DNA of 64,000 bases, taken from assembly GCF_028583425.1 (NCBI RefSeq), contig NC_072801.1:24014001-24078000 (forward strand). The letters run 5' to 3'. A program made the translations under genes and the position numbers. Of this stretch, positions 49,801 to 61,800 are shown piece after piece. The notes beneath the pieces are model-generated. The model had not been told where the DNA came from. It was given only the letters and a program-made list of their open reading frames with translations, and did not search any database. The stretch is from Eublepharis macularius (taxonomy: Eukaryota > Chordata > Lepidosauria > Squamata > Eublepharidae). Numbering within the stretch: position 1 is the stretch's first letter; the number at the start of each line of letters is the position of its first letter.

Positions 49801-52800
49801 TTCCAACCAGAAAGCTAGAAACATCTTTCTACCTGAAGATCTGTGGTGGGAAATTGATTTCTATTGGAAACTTAGTTGGTGATCTTTCATTAACTCATAA
49901 GCTAAACCTTGGACTGGTATTCTTTTCTGAAAGCTTGGAGTAGGGCAGGGTTTGACAAATCCCAGGTGCCAGGTCAGTATGGTGCCTAAAAATTTCATTG
50001 TGGCACCAAGTATGTTTTTGTGGTAGCAATAATTAGAAAATATGGTCACACGTAACTTTGAAAGCTGGGAAATATGAGTCTACCACCTAACATTCGGGGC
50101 TGGCTTCAAGAGTCAAAGAAAATTTATCAAGGCATGGCCCAAGGTTGGGGAAGGACGAAGAGTGAACGGGAGTTTCTGTAGGCCCTCTCCTATCATTCTA
50201 GAACTTGGGGCAGCCAATGAAGTTGATGGGCGAAACTTCAGAAGAGGCAAAAGCAAGTGGTACTTCACTTAACGACTAACTCAGTTGTGGAATTCTTTAC
50301 AAATGTTTGCTGTATAAAGATGGATAGAAGAAAATGTAGGCCTGCTTCTGACATAGGATTTTGTGCTTGCTTATTGAAAGATGCATGTAGAGAATCGGGC
50401 ATCAAACTGCTGGGAAAATCAGGCACAGATCTGATATGTGAAACAAACAATTACTTTACAAAATATGTATACTTGAGTCTTTAAGGCAGGTTCATAAAAC
50501 ATATTGTTAAGATCAGGACTAACTTTTATTTATTATCTGCTTCACCAGCTTCCTTTTTTGAGTGCAGTAGTTATGCAGTCACTAGGGCTGGGCTTGACAA
50601 TTTTTTTTCTTGGCAGCCAGCCCAAAAATTTAGGCATCAGACTCGTTTTTCATCCTTTGTGGTTTAATATTTTACTGACCATGCTTTCTGATTATTGCTA
50701 TGTCAAAACCTAATTTTGTTAAAGCTATGAGTAAAGTGGTATATTAAAAATGTATAATCATGGTATCACCACAACAATTTCTAACCCTGGCCTAATTTCT
50801 CCCCAATTTCTCACAATTCTATTAATTTTAAAAAATTGTTTAATTGAATATTGGAGCTAGTATGGAAAGTATCTAGTTAAGAAACAGGGCTTTTTTTCAG
50901 GGGGAATGCGGGGGAACGGAATTCTGGAACCTCTTGAAAATGGTCACATGGCTGGTGGCCCCGCCCCCTGATCTCCAGACAGAGGGGAGTTTAGATTGCT
51001 CTCCACACCGCCAAGTGGCGCGGAGGGCAATCTAAACTCCCCTCTGTCTGGAGATCAGGGGGCAGGGCCACCAGCCATGTTACCATTTTCTCTGAGGGCA
51101 ACCCACTGAGTTCCACCATCTCTTTTCCCAGAAAAAAAGCCCTGTTAAGAAATGAATTCATCCACCACCACTGAATGTTATGAAGTTGTTCCCTCTAAAC
51201 AAGCCACAACAAGACCTTCATGCATGCTCATTGTTATACCATACAACAAAACATTCTGATGCAAAATGATAATGCTTTGTAGTTCTACTGAAAATTGCAG
51301 AGAGAAGCTATAATAAACTCATAGCTGGAAATACAGTGAAATTCCTGGGCACCTTGGTAACCTGGCACCTGGGATTTGTTGAGCTTTGCACTTGAGTGTT
51401 TGACAGTTGACGGTGCTTCCAAGTCATCAATAAATATACCTTATAGATAACTGAACAGCACTAGTGCATTGAATTATGTTGTATAATTATTATTTCTTTA
51501 ACCATAGAAAGAGCTAAGAAATACTCTGCTTAAAGTAAGACCACTACTGGTAACGGTGGCTAAAATGGAGGGAAAGAAAGGACTTGGTAGTTTTCAAAAA
51601 ACTGGTAGTGATTTTCATCTTAACTACAATTTGTTGAAATAGAAATGATAAGTCCCTTCCAAGGAGGCAGCTGTATGCTGTTCAGTTTAATGGGATATTT
51701 GCAACGTTCTGCATCCGTTGGATGCCGTATGTCATAGCGATGATAGCATTATCATTATCCACCCTGGTCTTTTTGGCAGACAATCTTGGGTGTGTCCCTC
51801 CCTGTTCTTTGCCAGTCTATGATAAATGTGCCGCAGTACTGCCTCGAATCCTTGGCAGTAGGACTGCCCTACAGAGAGGGCTGAAATCTTTCCATTGCAT
51901 GTCAGGCCAGCATATTGTGAAGGTACCTTTGTGCATTGCATTACTTGGCACTGAGGTTTATCTCACCTCCGTAAGACAAAAACACCTCAGAACCAAGCCT
52001 TGCTGGATCAGAAGATCTAGTTCAGCACACTCTTTCCCCATAGTGATCCACTGTACACCTTAGGAACTCCCACAGCCCCCATCCTACTCTTTGGATCTCA
52101 GCAACTGGCATTCTGCAGTGTACAGCCACCAAACACGGAAGTTCTATTTAGCCATCATGGCTTACATTCATTGATTGCTCTGTTGTGTGATAGCCAGTGT
52201 GGCGTAGTGGTTAGAGTGCTGAACTATGATTTGGGAGACTCAGGTTCAAATCCCCACTCTGCCACGGAAAGTCTTGGTCCAGTCATGCAGCCTAACCTAC
52301 CGTGCAGGGTTATTGTAAGGAAGGGGGAATGCTGTAAGCCACTTTGCAGAGGCAAGTGGGGTATGAATTAAGTAAATAAAATGATCTGATCTTTTTTTTT
52401 TTTTAAAATACCTAAGCCATTGGCTGAAACTGTATCTTGTAGAATGAATTCTGTGTGTGAATTGCATGTTGGGTGAAGACGCTCCTTCTTCGGTTTATCT
52501 GGAACCTATTGCACGTCAAATTCTTTGGGAGTCCCCATCTTCTAATATACTGGGAGAGGGAGAAAAACTTTCAGTACCAAAGAGGGGCTGCTCTTATACT
52601 CTTGGTTCGGTTGTGCTCAGCATTGCACTGAAAATGATTTTACTATTTTCGTACAAATGCTCTGCTACGGAAGCTTCCTGGGTGAGCTTGGGCCATCCTC
52701 ACCTGCCTCTGGATTGGTGTGAAGATAGATGAAATGGAGAAGAGGGGATTTTTGTTTTTTAAGTTTTAAATTTTATTTGAAAGGGGGAAAAAAGTAAACA

Positions 52801-55800
52801 GTAAAGACAGTAAACAATGCATAAAATAACAAGCAAAATATATCACAGTACGTAAAGACAATAGAAACAGAATATATAGCAGCATATTACAGTACAAACT
52901 ATTTCTCCTCTCCATCCGAGAAGAGGGGAATGTTGTGAGCCAGTAACAAAATATTTTACAATAATACATCATTTTCAGTTAAAAAATGTACCTTTCTCTT
53001 CATTTTGGGAAATGGGGCAAAACAACCTTGCGCGGGGATTTTTTCATTCCTTTCTGGTCCATCCCCTCTTTTTTTAAATGGCTGGCACTGTCAGCCATTG
53101 TTTTTCATGAACTGGATCCACATGCTTTCCCTTTCCTGTGCAAATCAAGAATATTGGTGGATCCTGTGAAGGCTGCAGTACATATTGGTGCAGTCGCTTG
53201 CATCTTAATATCCCAGCATTTTCTGTATTCAGGAGAATGCAGAAACACCCTTTTTAAAAAAGCTTACTCTTGAGAAGTATCTGTAATCTTGAACAGTCTT
53301 CCTGTTTATTAGTTCTCTCTTGGGTTGTTTGGTACACTGGGAAAGAAGGTATCCTGGAAACAGATAGAACTTAGACTTTCCTATCAGTTCCACATCCTGG
53401 TTTTCTTCTGAAAGGCGAGGGTGTGTTTTCAGGTGATGTGGCAATGTCAGAAAACCTGAGAAAACATGATGTCAAGTTTTGGATGTGGCAGCAAGTGCAG
53501 AACAACATTTTTGGCCTGCCCTAGCAGATAGTTATATTAGGGCTGGCTGCTGAGTTAATCTCCTGACTTGGAAATTGTTAATTGAGTGACTCTCAGTGAA
53601 AGCGTTTATTCTCAGAACCTTAATGGAAGACGGAAGCATGAGAGAAACACATGAATGAATAAAATGCTGATGCTTGCTGTTCCAATTTGGCCACATCTAG
53701 GCATTAAATGCAAAACCTCCATTTGTAATGCTAGTGAGACCATAAACCCCCCCCCCCCAAATGAGCACTTGGCACAAGCCAGGAAGCCTTCACAGGGTTG
53801 CCAGGCTCCAGGTGGTGGCTGGAGATCTCCTAGAATTACAACTGATTTCCAGGCTACAGAGATCAGTTCCCTTGGAGAAAATGGCTGCTTTGGAGAGTGG
53901 ACTCTATGGCATTATACCCCATTGAGATCCCTCCCTTCCACGAACTCCACTCTTTCCAAGCTCCACCCCAAAATCTCTAGGAATTTCCCAGTCCAGACCT
54001 GGCAACCCTAGCCTTCGATAAAATGGAGTGTGTTGTAACATTGGCTGTGTTTTTATTTTAGTAAATTGCTTCTTGTGCACTGTTTACAAGCTGTAGTTAA
54101 AGTGAGGTTTAGAATCCTAGTTTGTCAAGAGCAGGGCTTTTTATCAGCAGGAATGCGGTGGGATGGAGTTCCGGAACCTCTTGAAAATGGTCACGTGGCT
54201 GGTGGCCCCATCCCCTGATCTCCAGACAGAGGGGAGTTTTGATCGCCTTCCGCGCTGCTGGAGCAGCACGGAGGGCAATCTAAACTCCCCTCTGTCTGGA
54301 GATCAGGGGGCGGGGCCACCAGCCATGTGACCATTTTCTCCGAGGGCAACCCACTGAGTTCCACCAACTCTTTTCCCAGAAAAAAAGCCCTGGTCAAGAG
54401 GACAGTTGTTCAAGGACTTCATAACAAATAGTGATTAATTGAAGATAATCCTGATTTGCAATTTCAGTGCTTTGGGGAAGAACAGTTCAGAACCAAAGGC
54501 ACGGATGAGATCCAGCATGGCGTAGTGGATAGGATCCTTGGAGACCCAGGTTCAAGTCCCCATTCTCCCATGGTAGCTTGCTGGATGACTTTGAGCCAGT
54601 CACACACCCTCAGTCTAACCTTCTTCACAGGGTAGAGGAGTGGAGAATGATGTCCTAAGCTGTGCTGAGTCTTCAGTGGGGAAGAAAGCAGGATATAGAT
54701 AATAAATATAAATGCATGTCAACACAATGCCTCGACCTTGCGGAAGTTAAGCAGGTCTTAGTGTGGTCTGTTTCCAGATGGATCCTTCTTTGGAATCCTG
54801 AATAAAGCTGCATAGAGTCCTTTGATGGAAGAAAGGCGTGTGAAATAGAATGCAGAAAAAAACTGGGAAAAGAGACCTTAAGTCTTCGCCTCAATCAGTC
54901 TGCTGGAGCCTACTTAGCTATTGCAGGGAGTTCATCTTGAAGCGCAAAGACTTTTTGCTGAGAAGACAGTCAGTGCTGTTTGATTCAGATCTCTCTTATC
55001 TGAGAGGCTTTATGCTTCCAGTGAGTTTAAGGCAGTGCTTAGATAAGAAAATTTATTTATATTCCAGTGTAGTTTTCAGAGATGCCTGGCATGTTGTGGA
55101 TGGAGCCCAGAGTGTCAAGAGAGAGAGAGAGAGCGGTTGGATATGATTAATAAGCAGGTTTTTAGGTGGAGCAGAAAGCTCAGGGGTTTGGTAGCACTAT
55201 AAAGTGTGCTTATTCAAATGGAGATGAGCATTTTTATGCTTCTTCTGGAGCTGGGGTGGTGGGTGGGGAGAGAATCAGGGTTTTAATTAGAGATGGGCAT
55301 GAACCGAAATACAAACCAAAGTTTGTGATGAACCAGGCTGGTTCTGGTTCGTGAACCGGCGGTTCATCACAGCCCATTTCTGACGAACCACCACGAACTT
55401 TAGGCTGGTTGTTTTGTTTTGTCACTGCAGACAGCTTGGCGCCGATCAATGTTTCCTAGGCAACAGGGGATGGACTTTCTGCAGACCTTCTGCTGACCTG
55501 GAGATGACAATTTGCTGACCTGGGTGTGATGTTTTCACGAACCAAACGAACTGGTTCATGAACCAGGGCAGGTTCGTGAAAATTTGTGGTTCATGGTTCG
55601 TGAAATGCGATGAACCACGAACCACATGGTTCTTTTTTTCCTGGTTCGTGCCCATCTCTAGTTTTAATGGCTGTGTTGGGGATTGTTGGTTTGGGCTTCT
55701 GCAAGAGGAATTTTCCCTATCCACGTTTTTCTCAATGGGCTTTAAATTGGTTTTTAGATCTTGGGGTTTTACAAGTGGTATGCTATGACCAGCGACTTCT

Positions 55801-58800
55801 CAGAAAAATGGGTCAGTAATCTAAAGAAACCAAGGTAACCCAGAGCCCAAGGTAACCCAGCAAGCTTCCACGAGAGAGTGGGGATTCGAACGTGGTTTCC
55901 CCAGGCCCTAGTCTGGTGCTGTAACCACTCTACCACGCTGGCTCTTGTGTTCTGTGATGGAACAAACTTGAGAGATAAATCCCTCTGGTGCCTGGCTTTA
56001 CTATATAATGTGGGCTTCTTGTATCTCCCTTTATAAAGCTTTGCAGAGTGGCCTCTCTTCTCTTGCCTTGACAGCTGGTGGAGATTTTGTGCTATTCCTT
56101 CCTAGATGGGAGAGGATCCAATCATGTCAAGTCAGCCATCCATATTCTTGCGTTAGTGGAAACAAGCTGAGCAGGAAATGCAGGCCTCTCAACTGGTTCG
56201 CAGACCGTAGTTTTGGCACCTAGCCGAAGCGTAATTAAGGCTGAGTGCAAGGGTGTTTTAGGGAACAAGGTGCTCTTCAGTAGGCATGGCTGCTGGGGGG
56301 AGTGGCTTGCTGGCTTTTTGGAGTGGCCAAAGAACAAACTGCAAGCAGATGCTACTTTCCGTTTTCTGTTGACATTTGATTTTCCCCCTCCTTGCCTTTA
56401 CCTGCTCTTAGATTTGGCAAAACCTTTGATAAGCGACTGGAGGGACTCTGAAGAGCCACTGATGCAGGCACCCCCGGGAAATCCACTGGTAATTACCCAC
56501 ACCCTGCCAGAGCTGCTGGGCAAAGATACAGTACAGGTGGAGCTGATCCCTGAGAAGAAAGGCCTGTTTCTGAAACATGTGGAGTACGAAGTTTCCAGCA
56601 AGGTAACACTTGTCTTGATGACAGGAGCGGGAACCATGTTCTCAATCAGTTGGCCAATTCAGCACCTGAAGGGATATGCTGGAAGGGGAAGGCTGAGATT
56701 GTGAGGCTCTCAGCATCCACTTGCCAGAGAGATGTGCAGCTCTGGCTCCAGAATTGAGGAGCGGGGGCTTCTGACAAGGGGGCCTTTTCACAGAGAAGAG
56801 GAAGGGTGCACAAGGCAAGAACTCTCCCTCTTTTGGAGTGCTCTGTGCAGAATAGCGGTACTATTGCTGGTGTTTGAGATATCTTGCTGGCCCTGTGTAG
56901 CAGTCTTGGGAATGTGGATGGATAGGGAACACCTGCACCACAATCCGGGGCTGGGGGCGGGGGGGCGGGGGGGGAGGTAGAACAATTTGAAAGTTTGCTT
57001 TTTTTTACTGTAACCAATCACCCATCTGCACAAATCAGCTTCTTTCTGATGGAAAAGTAGCCAGCAAAACTTCCCAGACATCTCCAGTTAGATACGCATT
57101 CTTCTGCTCTGCCTCTCTATTGTTTCCTGAGATTGATCTTTTTACCCTTTTATCCAGATTGTATTTCTGTGTATTTATTCAAACGATGGGCTTGGATCCC
57201 ATGGTACATCTCACTGATGGGAGGGATTTCCATCAATGAAACAGGACTCCCCCGCACTCTACAACTGCTTCATTCCCAAATGATTCCTGACACTCATGCC
57301 CTAAATTGGGAGAGCCAGAGGTCTTAAATGGGATGTGGGGGGAGGGGAGATTGGAGAAAATCACTTGATGGCTAAACTTTTCCACAGGGCCTAAACGATG
57401 TGCATAATTTTTTAAAAAAGTTTCTCTCATGTGTAAAGTCATTCACTTCAGAGGCATATATTAATTGATTTATGCGTTCCTGTGCTTACATTTTGCCTTA
57501 TCTTCTGTTCAAGGCAGTTTATGAGACCCCAACTGAAATCTGATCCAAGCATCCAGTACTTTGGAATATTGGTTAATAGTGCCTATTTGGAAACGAGTTT
57601 TAGAAATAATTACAAAGTGACAGACAGGATGTATTATATCACATAATCCCTAAATTGTCCTCCTTGGCTATTAGGGGGGGAAAGGTGGCCCAAAGGTGAC
57701 AGTAACTGTCCTAACAGCTGCCAAAATAAGTGGCAGGAAAGAACCTAGAGTTCCATTGACTCTGGAGTGGCTTTAAAAAAGATCTGTTATGCTGATGCTG
57801 AAAGTGATCTGTTTTGTTAGAGCGCTGGATGGCAAGCAGAATTTTAATATGAGTGGCCAGCCTGCCAACTAAATGGAACCTCCATGTTCTGTGGCACTAT
57901 GCATTACTGTGCCAGTGGCTGGGGGAAGAGAAGCTTCTTCAAACTTTATGGCTGGCGGTCATAGGAGAGGGGTTGCTGGACTAGATGGCCCTTTGATTCA
58001 GCAGAAAGATTGGCTGTGAGCCTGCCGGAATACTGAGCAGTCCTTCCTCTCTCTCCTTTGCAGCGTTTCAAGTGCTCTGTGTACAGACGGTATAATGACT
58101 TTGTGGTCTTTCACGAGACACTCCTTCAGAAGTTCCCATATCGGATGGTCCCGGCTCTTCCACCCAAAAGAATGCTAGGAGGTAAGTCTTAAAACTTCAC
58201 TGCACAATTGTGCTGAAGGAGACACGGAGGAAGAGGCGCAGGCTTAGTGAATCCTGTAACAGCTTTAGGCTGGGAGAAGGCACCAAACTTCATTGAGCTA
58301 AAGGAATAGGGCACAGGTCTGCATGGGGAAGTCATGTCTGTCTTCAACTATTTTTAACTTTCTTAGAAACCATCTATGTAGCCAAAGGAGTTCTTGGTGC
58401 TTTCTTGCTGAAGTCAAGCTTACTAGTTCCTTTAATCATCTTCTTCTTTTTAATTGTGGAGCTGCATTCAGATCAAAAACTTGAAAATGACTGGACCGGG
58501 GCCAGAAATGTTGCTTTCTTCCCAGCGTGGTACTTCTCTTGCCTTTGGGAAGAGTGCCCCAACTGCCTCCAAGTGACATTGCTTAAGTGATTTATTTACT
58601 TTATAGCCTGCCTTTCTCCCTGGGACTCTTACACCTTGTAACTCATTACAGTCCTTATGAGGAGGCATCTAAATGAGCAATGTACTGTATAACTAGGATT
58701 GCAGAAATCTGAGTAAGGGAAGCATAGTAGACATGATACAGAGTACAGGTGTAATGCAGGAAATGAAGGAAACTTACTGCATCAGTAGAAAAAATGCAGC

Positions 58801-61800
58801 AGCAGCAGGGTAATAGGTGCAGCAAACTGATAGTATGTCCTAGACACAGTTTCTACCTCTCCATCCGGAATATTAATGTTGCCTTTTAAAAACCTGTTTT
58901 TGTTCTATCGTGCATCTGTTATACTCTCTTGCTTTCTGTTCACATTTCTTACCATATTTCACACTTCATGATAAAATCCTTTTGTTTGTACCCAGAGTGC
59001 AAAAAATATTATCTCAAAGGGAAAGCATTACATTTTTTGAAGGTGATCTTTGGCATTTACCCAGATGCTTTTGGCTGATTGTGATTTAGGAAAGGGGCGA
59101 TAAGGAATGCCAATAAGTTAAGATTTTTTTTGTTTGTTTGGGCTGTGTTACTGTGAAGAGCCTCTGCAGTTTGAAGTGGAGAGTGTGAGAGTGTGTGGCA
59201 CACAGTACATTCCTAAGCATTCTGTGTGTGGCGGGGGTAGAGTTCCAATCTGACCCTACCCCCCTCTTCTTCAGTAAGTACCCTGAGACATTCACTAGGG
59301 TAGCAGCTACTGGCACTGGCCTGTTGAAGTTACACATTTATCTGTTCATTTATTTACTTCATTTGCAGTCCATCTTTCTCAATGAGACCCGAGGCAGATT
59401 GCACAATTAAAAACAACGCGGTTGGAGCAGTATACACACTGTAATAAAAAAGCCCAGTCAGCAGGGAAGGTGTCTGTACTGGGTTTTTGATGGGAGAAAA
59501 GGAATGGTTTGTCTACTCTCTCTCTCTTCTTGGTCTGGATGCTTGCAGCACCCTATAGGGCCACCTGTGCCCCTTATATGGAAATTCCTGGTATGCACCA
59601 AGATGTTGGGCAATCAGCAGATACATGATGTGGTGCCTTGCGGTTGCTGTTCCTTTATTTTTAATGCGATAGCTGTGAATCCCCCGTGGCTGAAAAGAAA
59701 TGAAGCTGAATTTGTGGTAGGAAAAAAGGGAAGCAGCCCAGTGACATATTCATTTAGGCAGAACGGGGAAGGGAAATGCCAAGCAAGATGGTTTTGCTGT
59801 CACGACTAACTTGCTTCTCTGGCACAGTCATTCTTAAACTGGACCCGTACCACGGCTCCTGATGTCATACTTTCAGCAAGTCAGCAGAGCCAATTCCTGT
59901 TTTCATAAACTGGCCTTCATAATCTCAGAATAGAAGACCTCTATAACCTTTTATTTTTAAACAGAAATAGTTCAGAAGATCTCTAAATGGCTTAGATTTT
60001 GCTTGTCAGTGGTTGGACATGAATCTTTCGCTTCCTGTTTCAGGAGGGATTGGATGTTCTGTGTTAAAGGCTCAGGATGTTATGCATGTGGAGTTAGGGC
60101 ACGCCTTTAGGGTCTATTCTGTTGCCGTGTCCCCTGTCCAGGACTCCCCGATGCTTTTATCAGAAACCTGGATGAAGAAAGAGAGAAACAGTTTACAGAG
60201 CCCACTGTGGCAAGATACAGAGCAGAGTGCCTTTAAGCATAACTTTTGCCCCTGCCCCGTTTGCAACCCCCCCCCCCCCCGCCCCAGTGGCACTGCCACT
60301 ATTCAACCTGTTTGTTAAGTCTTCGTCTGGCGGACAGAGTGTCAGACTAGGATCTGGGAGACCCAGGTTCGGATCCCCACTCTGCTGGGAGACCTTGGGT
60401 CAGTCGCATGTTCTCAGCTTAAACTCCCTCCCAGGGTTGTGGTGAGGATAAAATGGAGGGGGAGGAGAACGATGACCATGCCACAGTTTTATTTAATTAC
60501 TTTATTAATTTATACCCCAACGGGGACCTAAAGTGGTTCCCTCACATAGTTCTCCTCTCCTCCGTTTTACGGCCTCACAACAACTCTGTGAGGTAGGTAG
60601 GTTGTGGTGAGGATAAAATGCAGGAGAGGAGAATTATGTGAGCCACCTAGGGTCCCCATTGGGGAAATAAATGAAGTAAATAAATAATTGTATTACCAAA
60701 AGTGCCGAAAGAACCACAGTATTAATGGGGAAGCAGGCCGGTGACTAAAGAGTGGATGTTGGGAGGCAGAGTATGAAAAGATCCCTGAGGCACAGGTGTG
60801 ATCATGGAAAAAGTGAAGCAAATAAAAAGCATCTTGGAATTTACAAGATGTTGAAAGGCTCTGAGCAAGAAATATCAGACAGTGGCAAAAGTACTAAAAT
60901 AGGGGGAACCTCCCGCCCAACACACACATTTTCCTACATTGATTGGAGTCAGATCTTTAAACCAGCCCGAACCCTAGGCTTGCTTGTATGTATAAGCCAT
61001 TTCCCAAGATGGCCTCAGTCACAGGGTTAAATGCAGCGGGAAGTCCATCTGTGCTACCAGGAGGTCCAGCCATGCTTCCTGAACTTGTCTTCCCCTCTTG
61101 ACACTTACTAAACTACTAAGGATCTCCTGCTCCCATATGAACAGTATTTATTATGATCCACCACTCTGGTTATCTTCAGAGGCCCTGCTTTGGGTGCCTC
61201 TGCCATCTGAGGCTAAATGGGCAGCAACCCGAGAAAGGTGGTTCTTGATCGTGCCACTGAAAATTTGGAACTCCTTTCTAAGGGAGAGTCATCTCTCTCT
61301 CTCTCTTTCATTGCCTTCTGCCAGTGGGTGAAGACTTTTTTGTTTGGTTTGGTGTTTCCTCACCCACTTTTATTAGCTCTCCTTCCTATTTGTGTGTTTT
61401 TGTGTTTATATTTGTGTGTGTTTCTATTATGTTTGATTTAAGTATTACACACACACACGCAGGGCTTTTTTTCTGGGAAAAGAGGTGGTGGAACTCAGTG
61501 GTGGAACTCAGGACCACACAATGACATCAATTTGGGTCAGCTGGAACAAGAGGGGAGTTTTTAAAAGTTTAAATCACCCTCGGCGAAAATGGTCACATGG
61601 CTGGTGGCCCCGCCCCCTGGTCTCCAAACTCCCCTCTGTCTGCAGATCAGGGGGCGGGGCCACCAGCCATGTGATCATTTTCAAGAGGTGCCGGAACTCT
61701 GTTCCACCGCGTTCCCACTGAAAAAAGCCCTGTATATACATATATTATACGTGTGTGTGTGTGTATTATATATACACATGGATATTATGTATATATATAA

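Noticed and set aside
1431-60480. tRNA-like A and B boxes at many places
   Set aside because: They belong to SINE heads; none folds into a complete tRNA with an intact acceptor stem as far as I can see.
44178-61720. Recurring short frame beginning MVTWLVAPPPDLQTEGSL
   Set aside because: It recurs only because it lies inside the foldback hAT copies; not a gene family.
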